Notes: a model not told the origin generated them from the letters alone. A stretch of DNA of 64,000 bases from Bog-473 sp963800725 (GCA_963800725.1 CAWDCE010000003.1:62001-126000), one strand, 5' to 3'. Positions 17,793 to 27,865 are shown, counted from the stretch's first letter. Made by a program: numbers and translations.

Positions 17793-17830
17793 ACACCGCC
17801 CGACCCTGGTGCATCGGGGCCGGGCGGTGT
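17793..17830 (-). terminator. GC-rich hairpin, possible terminator
   Basis: Perfect 10-bp inverted repeat ACACCGCCCG/CGGGCGGTGT with an 18-base loop, about 30 bases after the stop of the leftward membrane-protein gene. There is no T tract, so it is at best a GC-rich actinobacterial-type terminator. Confidence 0.35.
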
Positions 17831-17858
17831 TGATCAATGGATGACGACTCGAGTCCGC

Positions 17859-18464
17859 TTAGACGCTGGTCAACTCACGTTCGGGCTCGTGGTGCACCAG
17901 GATCGTGGCGTCGTCGGGGGTCTTTCGTGCATGCCACAGACCGAGGCCGACCAAGATGGCCATGATGCCGGCGAAGAAGAAGGAGGCAATCGCACCCCAA
18001 AATGCGATCGTCCCGAACTCTGAGAACGCGTAGGCCTCGAGGAGGAGTCCGCGCAATGTCGTGCCCTGGAACGAGGTCTGGACCTCCTTGGCCAAGGCGG
18101 CATTATTCGGGTTGGCTCGAGAGGCCGTACTCACGTTGGCGTAAACGCCCCCGTACGGCATCTCACTCAAGTGCACCGCGATGAAGTGATCTGCGTAGGC
18201 TTCTGCCTGTGCGCCGGTCGTCAGGTGTTGACCGGCGTACTTCTCGAGATAGGGCAGCATTCCCGGGGTGATCTCCGTGCCGGCCTTGGCTTGGGCGAAC
18301 TCGGCCTTCGTTGGAAAGACGATGTCTTGTTGCGCCAGCTGATTGTGGACGTTGGTGGTCGTAAAGCTGTAGCCCCACATGAGGAGGCCTCCAGCGACGA
18401 GCAGGACGAGCACCATGACGGCACCGCCCGCACTTGCGATCAGGTCGAATACTTTGCGTTGCAT
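17859..18464 (-). CDS. Two-TMS membrane protein of unknown function
   Basis: About 201 residues. ATG 18464 (MQRKVFDLIASAGG) follows a strong GAGGAG ribosome site, so the longer upstream frame is rejected. One membrane segment lies near residues 12-32 and another near 155-182, enclosing an extracellular domain of about 120 residues with TTGAQAEAYADHFIAVHL; the cytosolic tail is acidic and His-containing (VHHEPERE). Similar two-helix proteins are common in Actinobacteria without known function. It stands alone, leftward, with a possible terminator behind it. Confidence 0.75.
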   Translation of the reverse strand: MQRKVFDLIASAGGAVMVLVLLVAGGLLMWGYSFTTTNVHNQLAQQDIVFPTKAEFAQAKAGTEITPGMLPYLEKYAGQHLTTGAQAEAYADHFIAVHLSEMPYGGVYANVSTASRANPNNAALAKEVQTSFQGTTLRGLLLEAYAFSEFGTIAFWGAIASFFFAGIMAILVGLGLWHARKTPDDATILVHHEPERELTSV

Positions 18465-18654
18465 TTTGCTCCTCAAGTAGGGGTGTGTCCCGACAGCGTG
18501 CGCTACGACGTGCCGGCGCAATAGGGCCGAACGTCCTGATCGAATCCCCGTGGCTCCATAAGTGGCCGCAAAGTGAGCATTCGGTGACCTAGGCCTCTAG
18601 TGGCGTGATGACTTCGGGTGCACGGTGGGATCACGACAACAAGGGAGCGACATC

Positions 18655-19695
18655 ATGAAAGCACTCGTGTATCACGGACCGGGATCCAAGGCCTGGGAGG
18701 AAGTGCCGCACCCGACACTGCTCGCCGATAGCGACGCCATTGTCAGAGTCGATATGACCACGATCTGCGGGACAGACCTGCATATCTTGAAAGGCGACAC
18801 ACCCGAGGTCGACGCCGGCCGCATATTGGGCCATGAGGCCGTCGGCACCGTCGAAGCGGTGGGCAGCGGGGTCAAGACGCTCGTCGTCGGGGACCGCGTG
18901 TTGGTGTCGTGTGTCTCGGCATGCGGTGCGTGTGTCTATTGCCGCAAAGGTCGGTACGGCCAGTGCCTGGGCGGCGGCGGGTGGATTCTCGGTTACATGA
19001 TCGACGGGACCCAGGCCGACTACGTCCGGGTGCCTTTCGCCGACACCTCCACCTACCGTGTGCCGAACGGGGCCAGCGACGAGGAGATCTTGATGCTGGC
19101 CGACATACTGCCCACAGCCTATGAAGTTGGGATCATCAACGGCCAGGTGGCACCTGGCGACACGGTGGTGGTCGTTGGCGCCGGCCCGATCGGGCTGTCC
19201 GCCATGACTGCGGCTTCGCTGTTCTCACCGAGTCACATCGTGGCCGTGGACCTCGCGGATACTCGCCTCGAGGCAGCCAAGGGGTTCGGCGCAGACATCA
19301 CTATCAACAGCAGTCGTGAAGATGCGCTGTCAACGGTGCGCGAGCTCACCGCGGGACTCGGCGCTGATGTGGCGATCGAAGCGGTGGGCGTACCTGCCAC
19401 CTTTGAGCTGTGCACCGAGATCGTGCGCCCAGGTGGCCACGTGGCAAATATCGGCGTCCACGGACAACCGGCGACCTTGCACCTCGAGAAATTGTGGAAC
19501 CGGGACCTGACCATCACCACTGGACTGGTGGATACCTATTCGACTCCGACACTGTTGGCGTTGGTTTCGAGTCAACAGATCAAGCCAGCTCGCTTCGTCA
19601 CCCACCACTTCGCCCTCGGCGACATCATGGAAGCCTACGAAACCTTCGCCGATGCCGCGAGTACCGGCGCTCTCAAGGTGGTGTTGTCACGTTGA
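18655..19695 (+). CDS. Zinc-dependent medium-chain alcohol dehydrogenase
   Basis: About 346 residues. Catalytic zinc ligands are Cys in TICGTDLHI and His-Glu in LGHEAVG. The structural zinc site CGACVYCRKGRYGQC has all four cysteines. The dinucleotide fold is VVVVGAGPIGLSA, followed by an acidic residue (VAVDLADT), suggesting NAD(H). The sequence resembles secondary-alcohol/isopropanol-type dehydrogenases. ATG 18655 has an AAGGGAG ribosome site; the upstream GTG/ATG positions are not needed. It is not in an obvious operon, so the alcohol substrate is uncertain. Confidence 0.88.
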   Translation: MKALVYHGPGSKAWEEVPHPTLLADSDAIVRVDMTTICGTDLHILKGDTPEVDAGRILGHEAVGTVEAVGSGVKTLVVGDRVLVSCVSACGACVYCRKGRYGQCLGGGGWILGYMIDGTQADYVRVPFADTSTYRVPNGASDEEILMLADILPTAYEVGIINGQVAPGDTVVVVGAGPIGLSAMTAASLFSPSHIVAVDLADTRLEAAKGFGADITINSSREDALSTVRELTAGLGADVAIEAVGVPATFELCTEIVRPGGHVANIGVHGQPATLHLEKLWNRDLTITTGLVDTYSTPTLLALVSSQQIKPARFVTHHFALGDIMEAYETFADAASTGALKVVLSR

Positions 19696-19904
19696 GCAGT
19701 CGGCGCGGAACGCAGATTTATCGCGCTCTGGACGTCCTCACGCCAGTTGAAGGGCACGCGTTGGAGAAGAATTTCCGTTCAACCCCCATGAGAACCCCGG
19801 TGTCACGCCGAAGTTGTCGCAGATGTTCCCGCCGTCGACGTTACGGTGACATGTAGACGTCTCGGCTCGATCATGGGCCACGAAATCCGAGGAGAGCGAG
19901 GCCG

Positions 19905-20186
19905 GTGAACCAACACTCGACGTTCGATGGACGCCAGGAAAATGCGCCAACGGACGAAGACGTCTATGCCGATGCTTTGTTGCACTACTGGGCAGCGGTC
20001 AAGGACGCTGAGCGCACCATCGCCCCGTTCTTCGGTGACGGCACGTCCCTCACGACCGAGCAGCGCGGGATCGTCGCCGGGGCGGTCGCCGACGTCAGAG
20101 CGGCCGAGGACGCCTACTTTGCCGCACTCCAGCTCGCCGGCCGACAACCGCCGACGTCCTTCGCCTCCCCCCACGCCGATCCGTGA
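19905..20186 (+). CDS. Small hypothetical protein
   Basis: 93 residues, acidic, with Ala-rich helical segments (GIVAGAVADVRAAEDAYFAALQLAG). No domain is recognised. GTG 19905 is preceded by GAGGAGAGCGAGG, a strong ribosome site, and the frame has normal high-GC third positions, which supports a real gene. The cupin gene follows 56 bases downstream. The preceding 209 bases after the dehydrogenase show no gene. Confidence 0.6.
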   Translation: MNQHSTFDGRQENAPTDEDVYADALLHYWAAVKDAERTIAPFFGDGTSLTTEQRGIVAGAVADVRAAEDAYFAALQLAGRQPPTSFASPHADP

Positions 20187-20242
20187 TGCCTTGGGCGCTT
20201 TGGCCCTAACATTCGCCGCAACGGCGACAAGAGGGGGACCAG

Positions 20243-20623
20243 ATGGATATTCGCTCAACACGCGACGTGGCTCCGGTGATCGAACACAACGGCACGGTTC
20301 CCGTCTGGTGGCTCATTGAGCCCCGGGAGCTCCACGAGGCCACCCGAGGTGGATTCTTGGAACTGGTGAGTGAATGGGAGGTTGCCGGCGGGGGGCTGGT
20401 CGACCCGCATTCACACCCGACGCACGAGTTCTATTACATCGTGGCGGGACGTGGTGTCATGAAGATCGCCGACGAAGAACGTGAGGTCGGACAGGGGGAT
20501 CTGATCAGGATCCCTCCCGACACGGTGCACAGCATCTGGCCATCGACCACCAACGACTCCCTACGCGGCATCGCGTTTGCCATCGGCATCGAAGGAGCAC
20601 CACCGGTCGACTACACCTCTTGA
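20243..20623 (+). CDS. Single-domain cupin protein
   Basis: 126 residues with one beta-barrel. Cupin motif 1 is visible as HSHPTHEFYYIVAGRG (two His and one Glu for metal) and motif 2 as GDLIRIPPDTVHSIWP (the third His). A ribosome site AGAGGGGG precedes ATG 20243. Such proteins are metal-binding enzymes or ligand sensors; nothing in the neighbourhood fixes the substrate. Confidence 0.85.
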   Translation: MDIRSTRDVAPVIEHNGTVPVWWLIEPRELHEATRGGFLELVSEWEVAGGGLVDPHSHPTHEFYYIVAGRGVMKIADEEREVGQGDLIRIPPDTVHSIWPSTTNDSLRGIAFAIGIEGAPPVDYTS

Positions 20624-20639
20624 TGCCGGTGCAGCAGCG

Positions 20640-21728
20640 CTACGAGCTGCAACGGTCACCGAGCCAGGGCTGCTCGCCGTCGAGGGCATAGAGCGCGACC
20701 GCAACGGTGTCCTGGTCGGCCTTGGACGCCGTGTTTGGGGGCACCCCGACAAGGCTCGGCAGTCCGGCCGCTTGGGCGGCGAAGTTCCACGTTGACTGCG
20801 AGAACTGGAACGCCCCCATGTACGTGCCGTCGGGGGACACCGCGCCATAGTCGCCACCGGACTCGGCTTGGACGACACAGGCGAGGAACGGGGGAAGGAC
20901 CGGATCGGTGGTCGCGTCACCTCCGGTCGGGGCGGGCGAGGCGACCGTCGTGGGTGGCGCCGCGCTCGAAGTGGCCTGACTCGATGCGGGCACCGGTGGC
21001 GCTGCTCGCTGGGCCACGGCCACCGCGTGGACCGCGGCGGCCGCTTGGGCCGCGTTGGCTTGTGCCACCGCGGTGGCGAGCTGACCGGTCACCTGGGCCT
21101 GCACGTTTTGGAGGCTCGCTTCTGATTGTTCGGCCTGGGCGAGCGCGTTGGCCTGGGTATTCAGCGCGGACTGGTCCATGGCCTCTTGGTGCACGAGGGC
21201 CGCTCGGTGCGCCGCCAGGGCGTGTTGTGCACTGCGCAGCTGCGCCATGGCCTGGTTGAGGTTGCCCACAGTGATGGTGCTGTACTCGCCGGCCGCCTGG
21301 AGGGTCGACTCGTTGTTGGCGAACACGGCGGAGTTCGAGTTGGACGACTCGTTGCCGGCGTAGACATAGGACGCAATGGCCACGCGTTGGACCTGAGCGG
21401 ACTTGGCCCGCACCTGGCGCTGATCGGCACTGATCTGCTGTTGGGTTGCGGTCACCGCTTGGGCGTCGTCGGTGACCTGTGCCGATGCCACGCTGTACTG
21501 CTGTTGGTAGCCGCCGATCTGCAGTTGCTCTTCGACCAGTTGCTCGGCGATCTGTTTGGCCTGTGTCTTGAGGTTCGTGACTTGGTCGGCTCGCGCTGCG
21601 CTCGGTGTGGTGAGCAGTGAGAGCGATACCAACATGAGCGCAGACCGCGCCGAGCGCGATACCTTGGCCGACGCGGGCGCTACCGGCCAGCGTGTTCCCT
21701 GTCGGCGCTCGCCGCATGCGTGACACAA
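20640..21728 (-). CDS. Secreted coiled-coil protein with Rpf-like transglycosylase domain
   Basis: 362 residues. A signal peptide ends near SAARA-DQV (about residue 48). Residues about 50-230 form a long Gln/Ala-rich coiled coil like those of NlpC/P60 or RipA-type cell-wall hydrolases. An Ala/Pro/Thr-rich linker follows. The C-terminus (about 280-362) resembles the resuscitation-promoting-factor lysozyme-like fold: CVVQAESGGDYGAVS carries the catalytic Glu, and MGAFQFSQSTWN, DQDTVAVALYAL and the final Cys-containing WLGDRCSS agree with Rpf domains. It should act on peptidoglycan outside the membrane. It converges on the cupin gene. Confidence 0.83.
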   Translation of the reverse strand: MCHACGERRQGTRWPVAPASAKVSRSARSALMLVSLSLLTTPSAARADQVTNLKTQAKQIAEQLVEEQLQIGGYQQQYSVASAQVTDDAQAVTATQQQISADQRQVRAKSAQVQRVAIASYVYAGNESSNSNSAVFANNESTLQAAGEYSTITVGNLNQAMAQLRSAQHALAAHRAALVHQEAMDQSALNTQANALAQAEQSEASLQNVQAQVTGQLATAVAQANAAQAAAAVHAVAVAQRAAPPVPASSQATSSAAPPTTVASPAPTGGDATTDPVLPPFLACVVQAESGGDYGAVSPDGTYMGAFQFSQSTWNFAAQAAGLPSLVGVPPNTASKADQDTVAVALYALDGEQPWLGDRCSS

Positions 21729-21935
21729 CCCGTCAAAATTAGCGGTGAATGGGCTAAGTCACAAGATCGCCCCACCTCAGGCACGAAGCAACGGGACGCG
21801 ATGGCCGATGCGTGGACGTGTCGTAGCGATCAAGGCTTTGCAATGTCCAGTGCATTCGAGGCGCTTTCCCGCGTGAATCTGTGACATGGCGCGTTCGGGT
21901 GCAAGTGACGCGTCGATCGCTGGTCGCCGACGTGT

Positions 21936-22976
21936 TCAGTGCGGCGAAGTTGCCGCAACTGGCGCGGACGTCCCGCTCGACGCGGTGCTCGGTGCCAGTC
22001 CTTCTTGTTGGGCCATGATCGCCGCTTGGACCACTTGGAGGTCTGAGGGGTCGATGGCCAACGGACCACCGGCCACTGGCACCTGCCAGACGTGGGTCAT
22101 CATGGGGGTCGAGCCGTAGTGGTGCGTACCGGGCCGACACGGTGTGAATCCGTCGATCTGCCCGGTGATGTTCGAGGTGCACAAGTTGGTGTGTGCATGC
22201 CACTGCACGAGGCACCCGTAGGGCATGGGCCCGTCGCCCGCCGAGGGCATCAGATACATGGCGGCCACCAGGACGGGACCGTTGGGGGTCGTCGCGTAGA
22301 CGAGTGAATCGACCGCGTTGGGGTTCATGATGTCGCTGCGGTTCATGTACGCCAAGTTCAAGTAGTGCACAATTGGATAGTTCGGGTTAGTGATGGGGAC
22401 ATAACCCGCAGCTACCGCCGCGCTCAGGACCTTGTACTTGGCGACGGCGGCGGACGTGGCTTGGACGTACTGCATCGCGCCGAGCACCTGGGCGGTGGTC
22501 GGCTTGGTGGAGCAGTTCGGTGTCTGCATCTCGTGGCCGGCGTCGGTGGTGGTGCCGACCTTCTCGAGCGTGGCGATCTCCGCGCTCGGGAGCGCCGGAC
22601 CCGTGTACTTCCAATGCGGGTTGGTCACACCGAGTCCCGCCATTCCCGACATGTTCATCGAGCCGGACGACGACTTCGGTGAGGAGCCCCGAGTTTGTGG
22701 CGACATGTCCATCCCCGACATGCCCGATGGGGACGTCGATGAAGTCGATGCCGACCGCACCACCGAGGTGGCGGCACCGCTCGAGACGGGAAAAGCGGCG
22801 ATTCCGAGTGCGGCGATGGCCGCGGCGAGGAGACCGAACGAGACGCGTGGGGGACAGTGGTGCCGCCTGCTGCCTGGCCCCGGGGTGCGATGTGACGCGG
22901 CGCGTCGAGCCTGCGATGCGCCGGACGTCGAGCGCAGTCGAAGTACCCCGCACCGAATGTCTGCCCGCGTCTGCAC
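21936..22976 (-). CDS. Secreted Met-rich protein of unknown function, possible copper binder
   Basis: 346 residues. A signal segment FGLLAAAIAALGIAAFPVSSGAA occupies about 47-69. Then comes a low-complexity stretch rich in Met, Ser and Gly (GMSGMDMS, SMNMSGMAG), the type of methionine cluster that binds Cu(I). The conserved-looking C-terminal domain contains NPNYPIVHYLNLAYMN, YGCLVQWHAHTNLC and HHYGSTPMMTHVWQVP, with clustered His, Met and Cys. No enzyme family is recognised. The start is uncertain; a downstream start would still keep the signal. Next on the same strand upstream is the damaged MFS gene. Confidence 0.65.
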   Translation of the reverse strand: MQTRADIRCGVLRLRSTSGASQARRAASHRTPGPGSRRHHCPPRVSFGLLAAAIAALGIAAFPVSSGAATSVVRSASTSSTSPSGMSGMDMSPQTRGSSPKSSSGSMNMSGMAGLGVTNPHWKYTGPALPSAEIATLEKVGTTTDAGHEMQTPNCSTKPTTAQVLGAMQYVQATSAAVAKYKVLSAAVAAGYVPITNPNYPIVHYLNLAYMNRSDIMNPNAVDSLVYATTPNGPVLVAAMYLMPSAGDGPMPYGCLVQWHAHTNLCTSNITGQIDGFTPCRPGTHHYGSTPMMTHVWQVPVAGGPLAIDPSDLQVVQAAIMAQQEGLAPSTASSGTSAPVAATSPH

Positions 22977-23049
22977 CTTCCTTCGTGCTGCAGCGTGCTC
23001 GCGCTGGCCAAGAACCCTCTACCGGAGGGGCCACGGGCTCTGTGGTCGT

Positions 23050-24675
23050 AGGCTATTCGTCGCTCGTTCGCGCTTGCCGATGGGGATTTTGGGCACCGAC
23101 CCGTAAAAAGCAGAGCGATGGCGGCGATGAGGGCGACGACCCACAGGGCGTCGCGCAGCGCGGCGAGGCGGGCGGTGGCGTTTTCGTCCACAATGGCGTG
23201 GCCGTGCTCGTCGGGACCGACGCCGCGTCGAGTTGTCGCCGCAGGTCTGAGTCCGAGATGAACGGGACCCCGTGGTCATCTTGACGGTTGCCTCGTCTTG
23301 ACGTCGGGGGTATGGTGTAATTCGCCTCCACGCCGTGGATGAGCCCGGCGGTCAGGCTCGAAATCAATACCGGCACCGACCAAAGCGGTGCCCAGCGCCG
23401 CACCGAAATTGGTGACGGTGTTTTGTACCCCGCCCACTTCTGCGCTCTGCGAATCCGAAACCGCCGATACGGTGACCGCGCCGAGTTGGGAGGCCAGCGA
23501 TCCGATCCGAGTCCCATCAGGACCATGGGGATGGCGACGATGGACGCGGTCCGGCTCCGGGACTGAGTCCGCCGATGAAATCACCGTGCCGCCAAACATG
23601 GACAAGATACCGAGAGCGCACGATCAGGCGCGGCGAGACGCCGGGCACACCCTCGGGATGGCAATGGCCACGATCAGCAATGCAACCGACAGCGGCAAGA
23701 GGCGCACCCGGTCTGGAGCGCAGAGAGTTCGAGCACCACCGAGAGGAAGAGCGGGATGGTCGAAGAACACCCCAGCCTGGATGAAGAACTGGAAGAAGAA
23801 CATGCCAGCCCGCCTTGGAGTTGGCGGTTGCGCAGCATCGACAGCCACACCAGTGGCTCTGTTGGCGCTACGCGGCGGGTTCCCACACCATCAGGCAGAA
23901 CAGCAACAAGATGCCGGCGAGGACGAGCCAGAGCACCGGGAGGTGCCCAAGACCGTCGGGGCACCTGGTTTGGCCCGCACCCAGCCCCAGTTGCCCGACA
24001 TCAGAACGCCGAACACAGTGGCGGGAGAGTCCGAGGATGGAGAGCGCGGCTCCGACATAGTCGAACGCTGCGGTGGCGACGATGCCGTTGTGGATCTTGC
24101 GCAGGCTCGGCAAGATGATGGCGACGATGACCACCTCGCCCACGAAGACCCAGCGCCACGACGCGAAGGTGGTGACGGCGCCGCCGATCAGCGGCCCCAC
24201 CGCTACTGCAATGGCGCTGGCCGCGGCGATCATGCCGTAGGCGCTCGAGCGTCGTTCCCCTTGGGGGAAATTGGCCGCCACCAATCTCAACGATCGCCGG
24301 CTATGATGAGCGTGGCCCCGAGCCCTTCGAGCAACGCCAACCGAAGATCAAGACGCCGAGATTGGGGGCCAGTGAGGTGACAAACGACCCGGCGCCGTAG
24401 ACCACCAGTCCAATGGCGAAGGCCCGTCGTCGCCCGATGATCGACGCCATCTTGCCGCCGGTGATCATGAACGAGGCCATGACCAACGTGTAGAGCGTGA
24501 TGGCGGTCTGCACGCCGCTGACCGTGGTGCCCACGTCGGCCGCCACCTGGCGAATGGCGACGTTCATCACCGACGTGTCGAGGGTCATGAGGAACTGGCT
24601 GGCTGCCAGTACCAACAAGACGGACCCGGCGCGGGTCTGGGTGCTCGAAGATGCGGTCACGTCACTGCCCGCCAT
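23050..24675 (-). pseudogene. DHA2-type MFS exporter broken by multiple frameshifts
   Basis: Family similarity can be followed for the whole length but hops between all three leftward frames. It starts at ATG 24675 (MAGSDVTASS) with helix 1 SQFLMTLDTSVMNVAIRQVA and motif A GGKMASIIGRRRAF. It continues after shifts near 24325 and 24297 as AYGMIAAASAIAVAVGPLIGG, after further shifts near 24030, 23960 and 23870 as LSMLRNRQLQGG, then FFFQFFIQAGVFF, GGVQNTVTNFGAALGTALVG and finally ALWVVALIAAIALLF near 23120. At least six indels are needed. It follows the esterase gene by 8 bases. Whether this is decay or poor sequence is not decidable here; the neighbour downstream (21936-22976) is intact. Confidence 0.75.
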
Positions 24676-24682
24676 CGTGGTG

Positions 24683-25815
24683 TTAGAGGGCGAAGCGCTG
24701 GAAGAACGACCACATGGTGGTTGTGGCGTTGATCTGGAAGGTCGTAAATCCGGTGATCTTGGAGATCGACTTGCGGAAAGGCGCTGCCCGGCCACGAGTG
24801 CCCGCCGCCGACGATGATGTAGAACCGCACCGTGACCCCGGCCGGACAGACGTAGTTGCGCAAGATCACTTGGTCGACACCCTGACGTTCTGCGCCTTTG
24901 GGTTGCAGCCGTCCTTGATGGCCCAGAGCAGTACATGGGCCGGAATGCCGCGACCGTTCAGTCGGACCGGTTGCGTGGTGGTGGTGGTGGCGGTAGGGAG
25001 GCGCTCGTCGTCGGGCTCTTGCCGAACAGGCTGTTGAGAGATCCCGTGCCCACCCCGCCGTTGAAATACACAATAGGGTCGGCCGTGCCGTGGAAGGTGA
25101 TGATTGGCACCGGCCGTTGGTTGTGGCAGGGACGCGGAAACTGGAGTCCCGAGACGGCGCCGACTGCGGCGAAGGTGCCCGACATCGTGCAGGCCAGCAT
25201 CGAAACGAGGTAGGCGCCGTCGGAGAAGCCGCTGGCATAGACGCGGTTGGTGTCGATGCACTCGGTGGACTCGATCTGTTTGAGCATCTGGTTGATGAAG
25301 GCGAGATCTGGGTTGGTCGAGGATTGATTCGAGACGTTCCATTGCAACGGGTTGCCTGTTCCCTCGGGGAAGACCGCATCGAACCCGTCTTTTTGCCCGA
25401 GAGCGCCGAACTGCGAGGTCACCGAATGCAGCGCCGCCCCTTCTGAGAGCCCATGGAAATCGACCACCAAGGGGCGGGGAATGGCCCCGCTCGGCGGGGT
25501 GGTCGTCTTGGTGGTGCGCACCGGGATCGGACTCGGCACCGATGGCTGGGGGGTGGTCAGGAGATAGGAGCGGGTCACACCATTGACCACAAGCGTCTCG
25601 CTTTGATTGGTCACAGCGGGGCCCGGTGCCGAGTCACATCCCAAAGACGGGGCCGCGGCAGCGTGTGCCGAACCGGTACTGGCCGCATCGGCCGCGCCGC
25701 GTTGCACGGCCGCCCCAGCTGCGCCACCAATGGTCAACGTGGCGCCACAAAGGCCCGTGACCAGGAGGAACGATATTCTGCGACGCCAGTATGGGGGCGA
25801 GGTCGGAAAGTGCAT
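24683..25815 (-). CDS. Secreted PHB-depolymerase/LpqC-like esterase (C-terminal frameshifts)
   Basis: Signal peptide RRISFLLVTGLCGATLTIGG at the N-terminus after ATG 25815. The alpha/beta-hydrolase core shows VVDFHGLSEGA (oxyanion), nucleophile Ser in YASGFSDGAYLV, and Asp in ITFHGTADPIVYF. The first frame continues to 24958. The true C-terminus is found in other frames: HVLLWAIKDGCNPKAQN, then VCPAGVTVRFYIIVGGGHSWPG with the catalytic His, then MWSFFQRFAL ending at 24683. Two or three indels between about 25000 and 24780 explain this. Resembles extracellular feruloyl-esterase/PHB-depolymerase proteins. It sits 8 bases upstream of the broken MFS gene, so they formed one operon. Confidence 0.75.
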
Positions 25816-25909
25816 GTGCGTTAGCGAAGCACATTGACGGCCAGTCTGCGAGCCGACCCGTGGCCCGGGGTGCGATATGCCAGGCTGCACCGATGCGGTC
25901 CTCGTTGAT

Positions 25910-26224
25910 ATGAGCCCCCTCCAAGAGGTGTCGCTCCTTCGTCGGGCCTATCGCTGGACCTTTACGAACCGACGCACGGGTCAGATCACCGTGGCCCAGC
26001 GGCCCAACGCCTCACTCGGTGTCTTTTTGGCCGCGGAGATCGTGCCCAGAGTGCTTCCTCTCGGGGAGACGGCCAGGACTGCGGCCTTTGTGGTGGGCCG
26101 GGTCGCCATCGTGGTGTGGGCGCTCGACGAAGCCGTGCGCGGTGTCAACCCGTTCCGCCGCGGGCTCGGGATCATCGTGGTGATAGCTGTGGGGTGGTCG
26201 CCGCGACCAGGTAGGCCAGCGTGA
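25910..26224 (+). CDS. Small membrane protein of unknown function
   Basis: About 104 residues from ATG 25910 (MSPLQEVSLLRRAYRWTF). It has a polar N-terminal strand-like region (NRRTGQITVAQRPN) followed by two hydrophobic segments (ASLGVFLAAEIVPRVL and AFVVGRVAIVVWALDEAVRG) and the short motif VNPFRRGLG. I recall similar small actinobacterial proteins with a RTGxxxVAQxPN...VNPFRR pattern but no function. It is divergent from the esterase and converges on the transferase gene. Confidence 0.6.
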   Translation: MSPLQEVSLLRRAYRWTFTNRRTGQITVAQRPNASLGVFLAAEIVPRVLPLGETARTAAFVVGRVAIVVWALDEAVRGVNPFRRGLGIIVVIAVGWSPRPGRPA

Positions 26225-26227
26225 CCC

Positions 26228-27865
26228 TCAGGTACTCGCCGTGTCGCCGTCGGGGGTACGCGGGTCGGACGTGCCGAGGTAGTGGCTTTGTGCGGTGAGG
26301 GATTAGTCACCACGGCGATGATCTGGGAGCACCCGACGGTCGTTGGGTCAAAGGCGCCGATGCCCCTCACCCTGTGCCCGCGCTCGGTGAGGCCCTCGGT
26401 CCAGGCGCTCGGGGCGTGAGCTTCGAGGCAGACGCCGAGATCATCGCCCCACCACAGCCGAAAGGGTCCGGCCGACGGGGCGTCGAGCACCACCCTCCCC
26501 GCAGCGATGGCGGTGGCGGGATCTTGGGCACAGCGCAACATGCGGGCCAGCACCTGGAGGTTGATCTGAGGTTGTGCGTCCCCGCCCATCGCGCCGAGCA
26601 AGTGCGTCAAGGTGCCCTCACTGGTGGTCGCAAGCATGGGTGAGAGCGTGTGCGGCGGCCGACGACGGGGCCGAGTCTGCGCGGTGACCCGGGTGGAGCG
26701 AAAATCCGAGCCCGCGGTTGTGGAGGAAGACGCCCGTCGAACCGGCGACGATGTGCGAACCGAAGTCGAGGGCATTGGACTGGGTCAGCGAGATCCCGAG
26801 ACCGTCTCGGTCGATGGCGCACAGGTGGGTCGTGTCGCCGTCGCCGAGTCGGGGAATCGGTGCTGCTGCAGGTCGCGAAGTGGTAACCACATCAGGTGCC
26901 GCGGCCCGATCGGGGCTGAGGCGATCGAGGGCGGTGGTGAGGCGCGTTGCATCGAGGAGGGACATGCCATCCGCGCCGTCGAAGAGGACGTCGGGCCGAT
27001 CGTGCCCGGCGGCACGTGAGGCTTCGACGATGAGGTGGGCCCACAATGGATCCGACGGATCGCCCGCAAGTCCGGCGCGTTCGGCGATCCATGCACTGGC
27101 CAAGGTGAGGTAGCCCTGAGAAGGCGGCGGGACGGTCCACAGCTCGTGGTCCCACACCCGAAGGTGAAGCGGGTCGCACCACTGCGCCAGGGGATGCTCG
27201 AGGTCTGCGGCCGAAAAGATGCCGGCGCCGACAGTGAGCAATTCTCTTCCGAACTCCCCGCCGTAGAAGCCGTCGCGCCCATCGGCCACGACGGCGCGTA
27301 AGGAGCGGGCGAGGCCCGGGAGGCGCACGATCTGGTCCCGCTCGAGCGGGCCGTTGGGGCAGAGTTGCTCGGAACCCGCGACCCCGGCGATCAGGTGGCT
27401 CGCCAGTGTCAAGAGCACCGAGGCTACGAATCCCTCTTCGGCGAGTTCGATGGCCGGCGCGAACACGGCCTCGTAGGGGAGTCGACCGAAGCGCTCGAGC
27501 AGCGCCAGCCAGCCGTCGACCGCTCCGGGGACCGGGACGCTTCGAATGTCGCCGCGCACCACCATCTGTGAGTGGCCTTCGGCCCGCAGCGTCGCTGGGT
27601 CAACTCCAGAACCGGCCCGCCCGACCGCCAAGAGGGCAACGGGGTGACTTCGCGGTGCGCAGACCATGGCGAGGGCGTCGCCGCCCATGCCGCACAGGTG
27701 CGGACTGGTCACCGCCATGACCGCAGCGGCCGACACGATGGCATCGGCCGCGCTCCCGCCGCCATCGAGCGCGCGGATGCCGGCGTGGGCGGCCAGTTGA
27801 TCCGCCGCGTTGACCATGCCGCGGCGTCCTGTCCTCGGGGCGAACGGGGCGAGTGGGAAGCTCAC
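26228..27865 (-). CDS. Gamma-glutamyltransferase family protein (two frameshifts)
   Basis: N-terminal-nucleophile hydrolase that transfers or hydrolyses gamma-glutamyl groups. The large-subunit block GGGSAADAIVSAAAVMAV and GMGGDALAMV is present. The processing/nucleophile site appears as DGDTTHLCAIDRDGLG (second-subunit Thr) followed by SLTQSNALDFGS. The first frame breaks near 26690 and continues one frame over through LLGAMGGDAQPQINLQVLARM to about 26270. A second shift restores the usual tail HYLGTSDPRTPDGD with stop at 26228-26230. No signal peptide is evident, unlike many GGTs. It follows the mycothiol-dependent dehydrogenase by 30 bases on the same strand. Confidence 0.8.

Noticed and set aside
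23050..26230. Insertion element or prophage scar causing the broken genes
   Set aside because: I see no transposase, integrase, terminal inverted repeat or target duplication; the damage consists of small indels.
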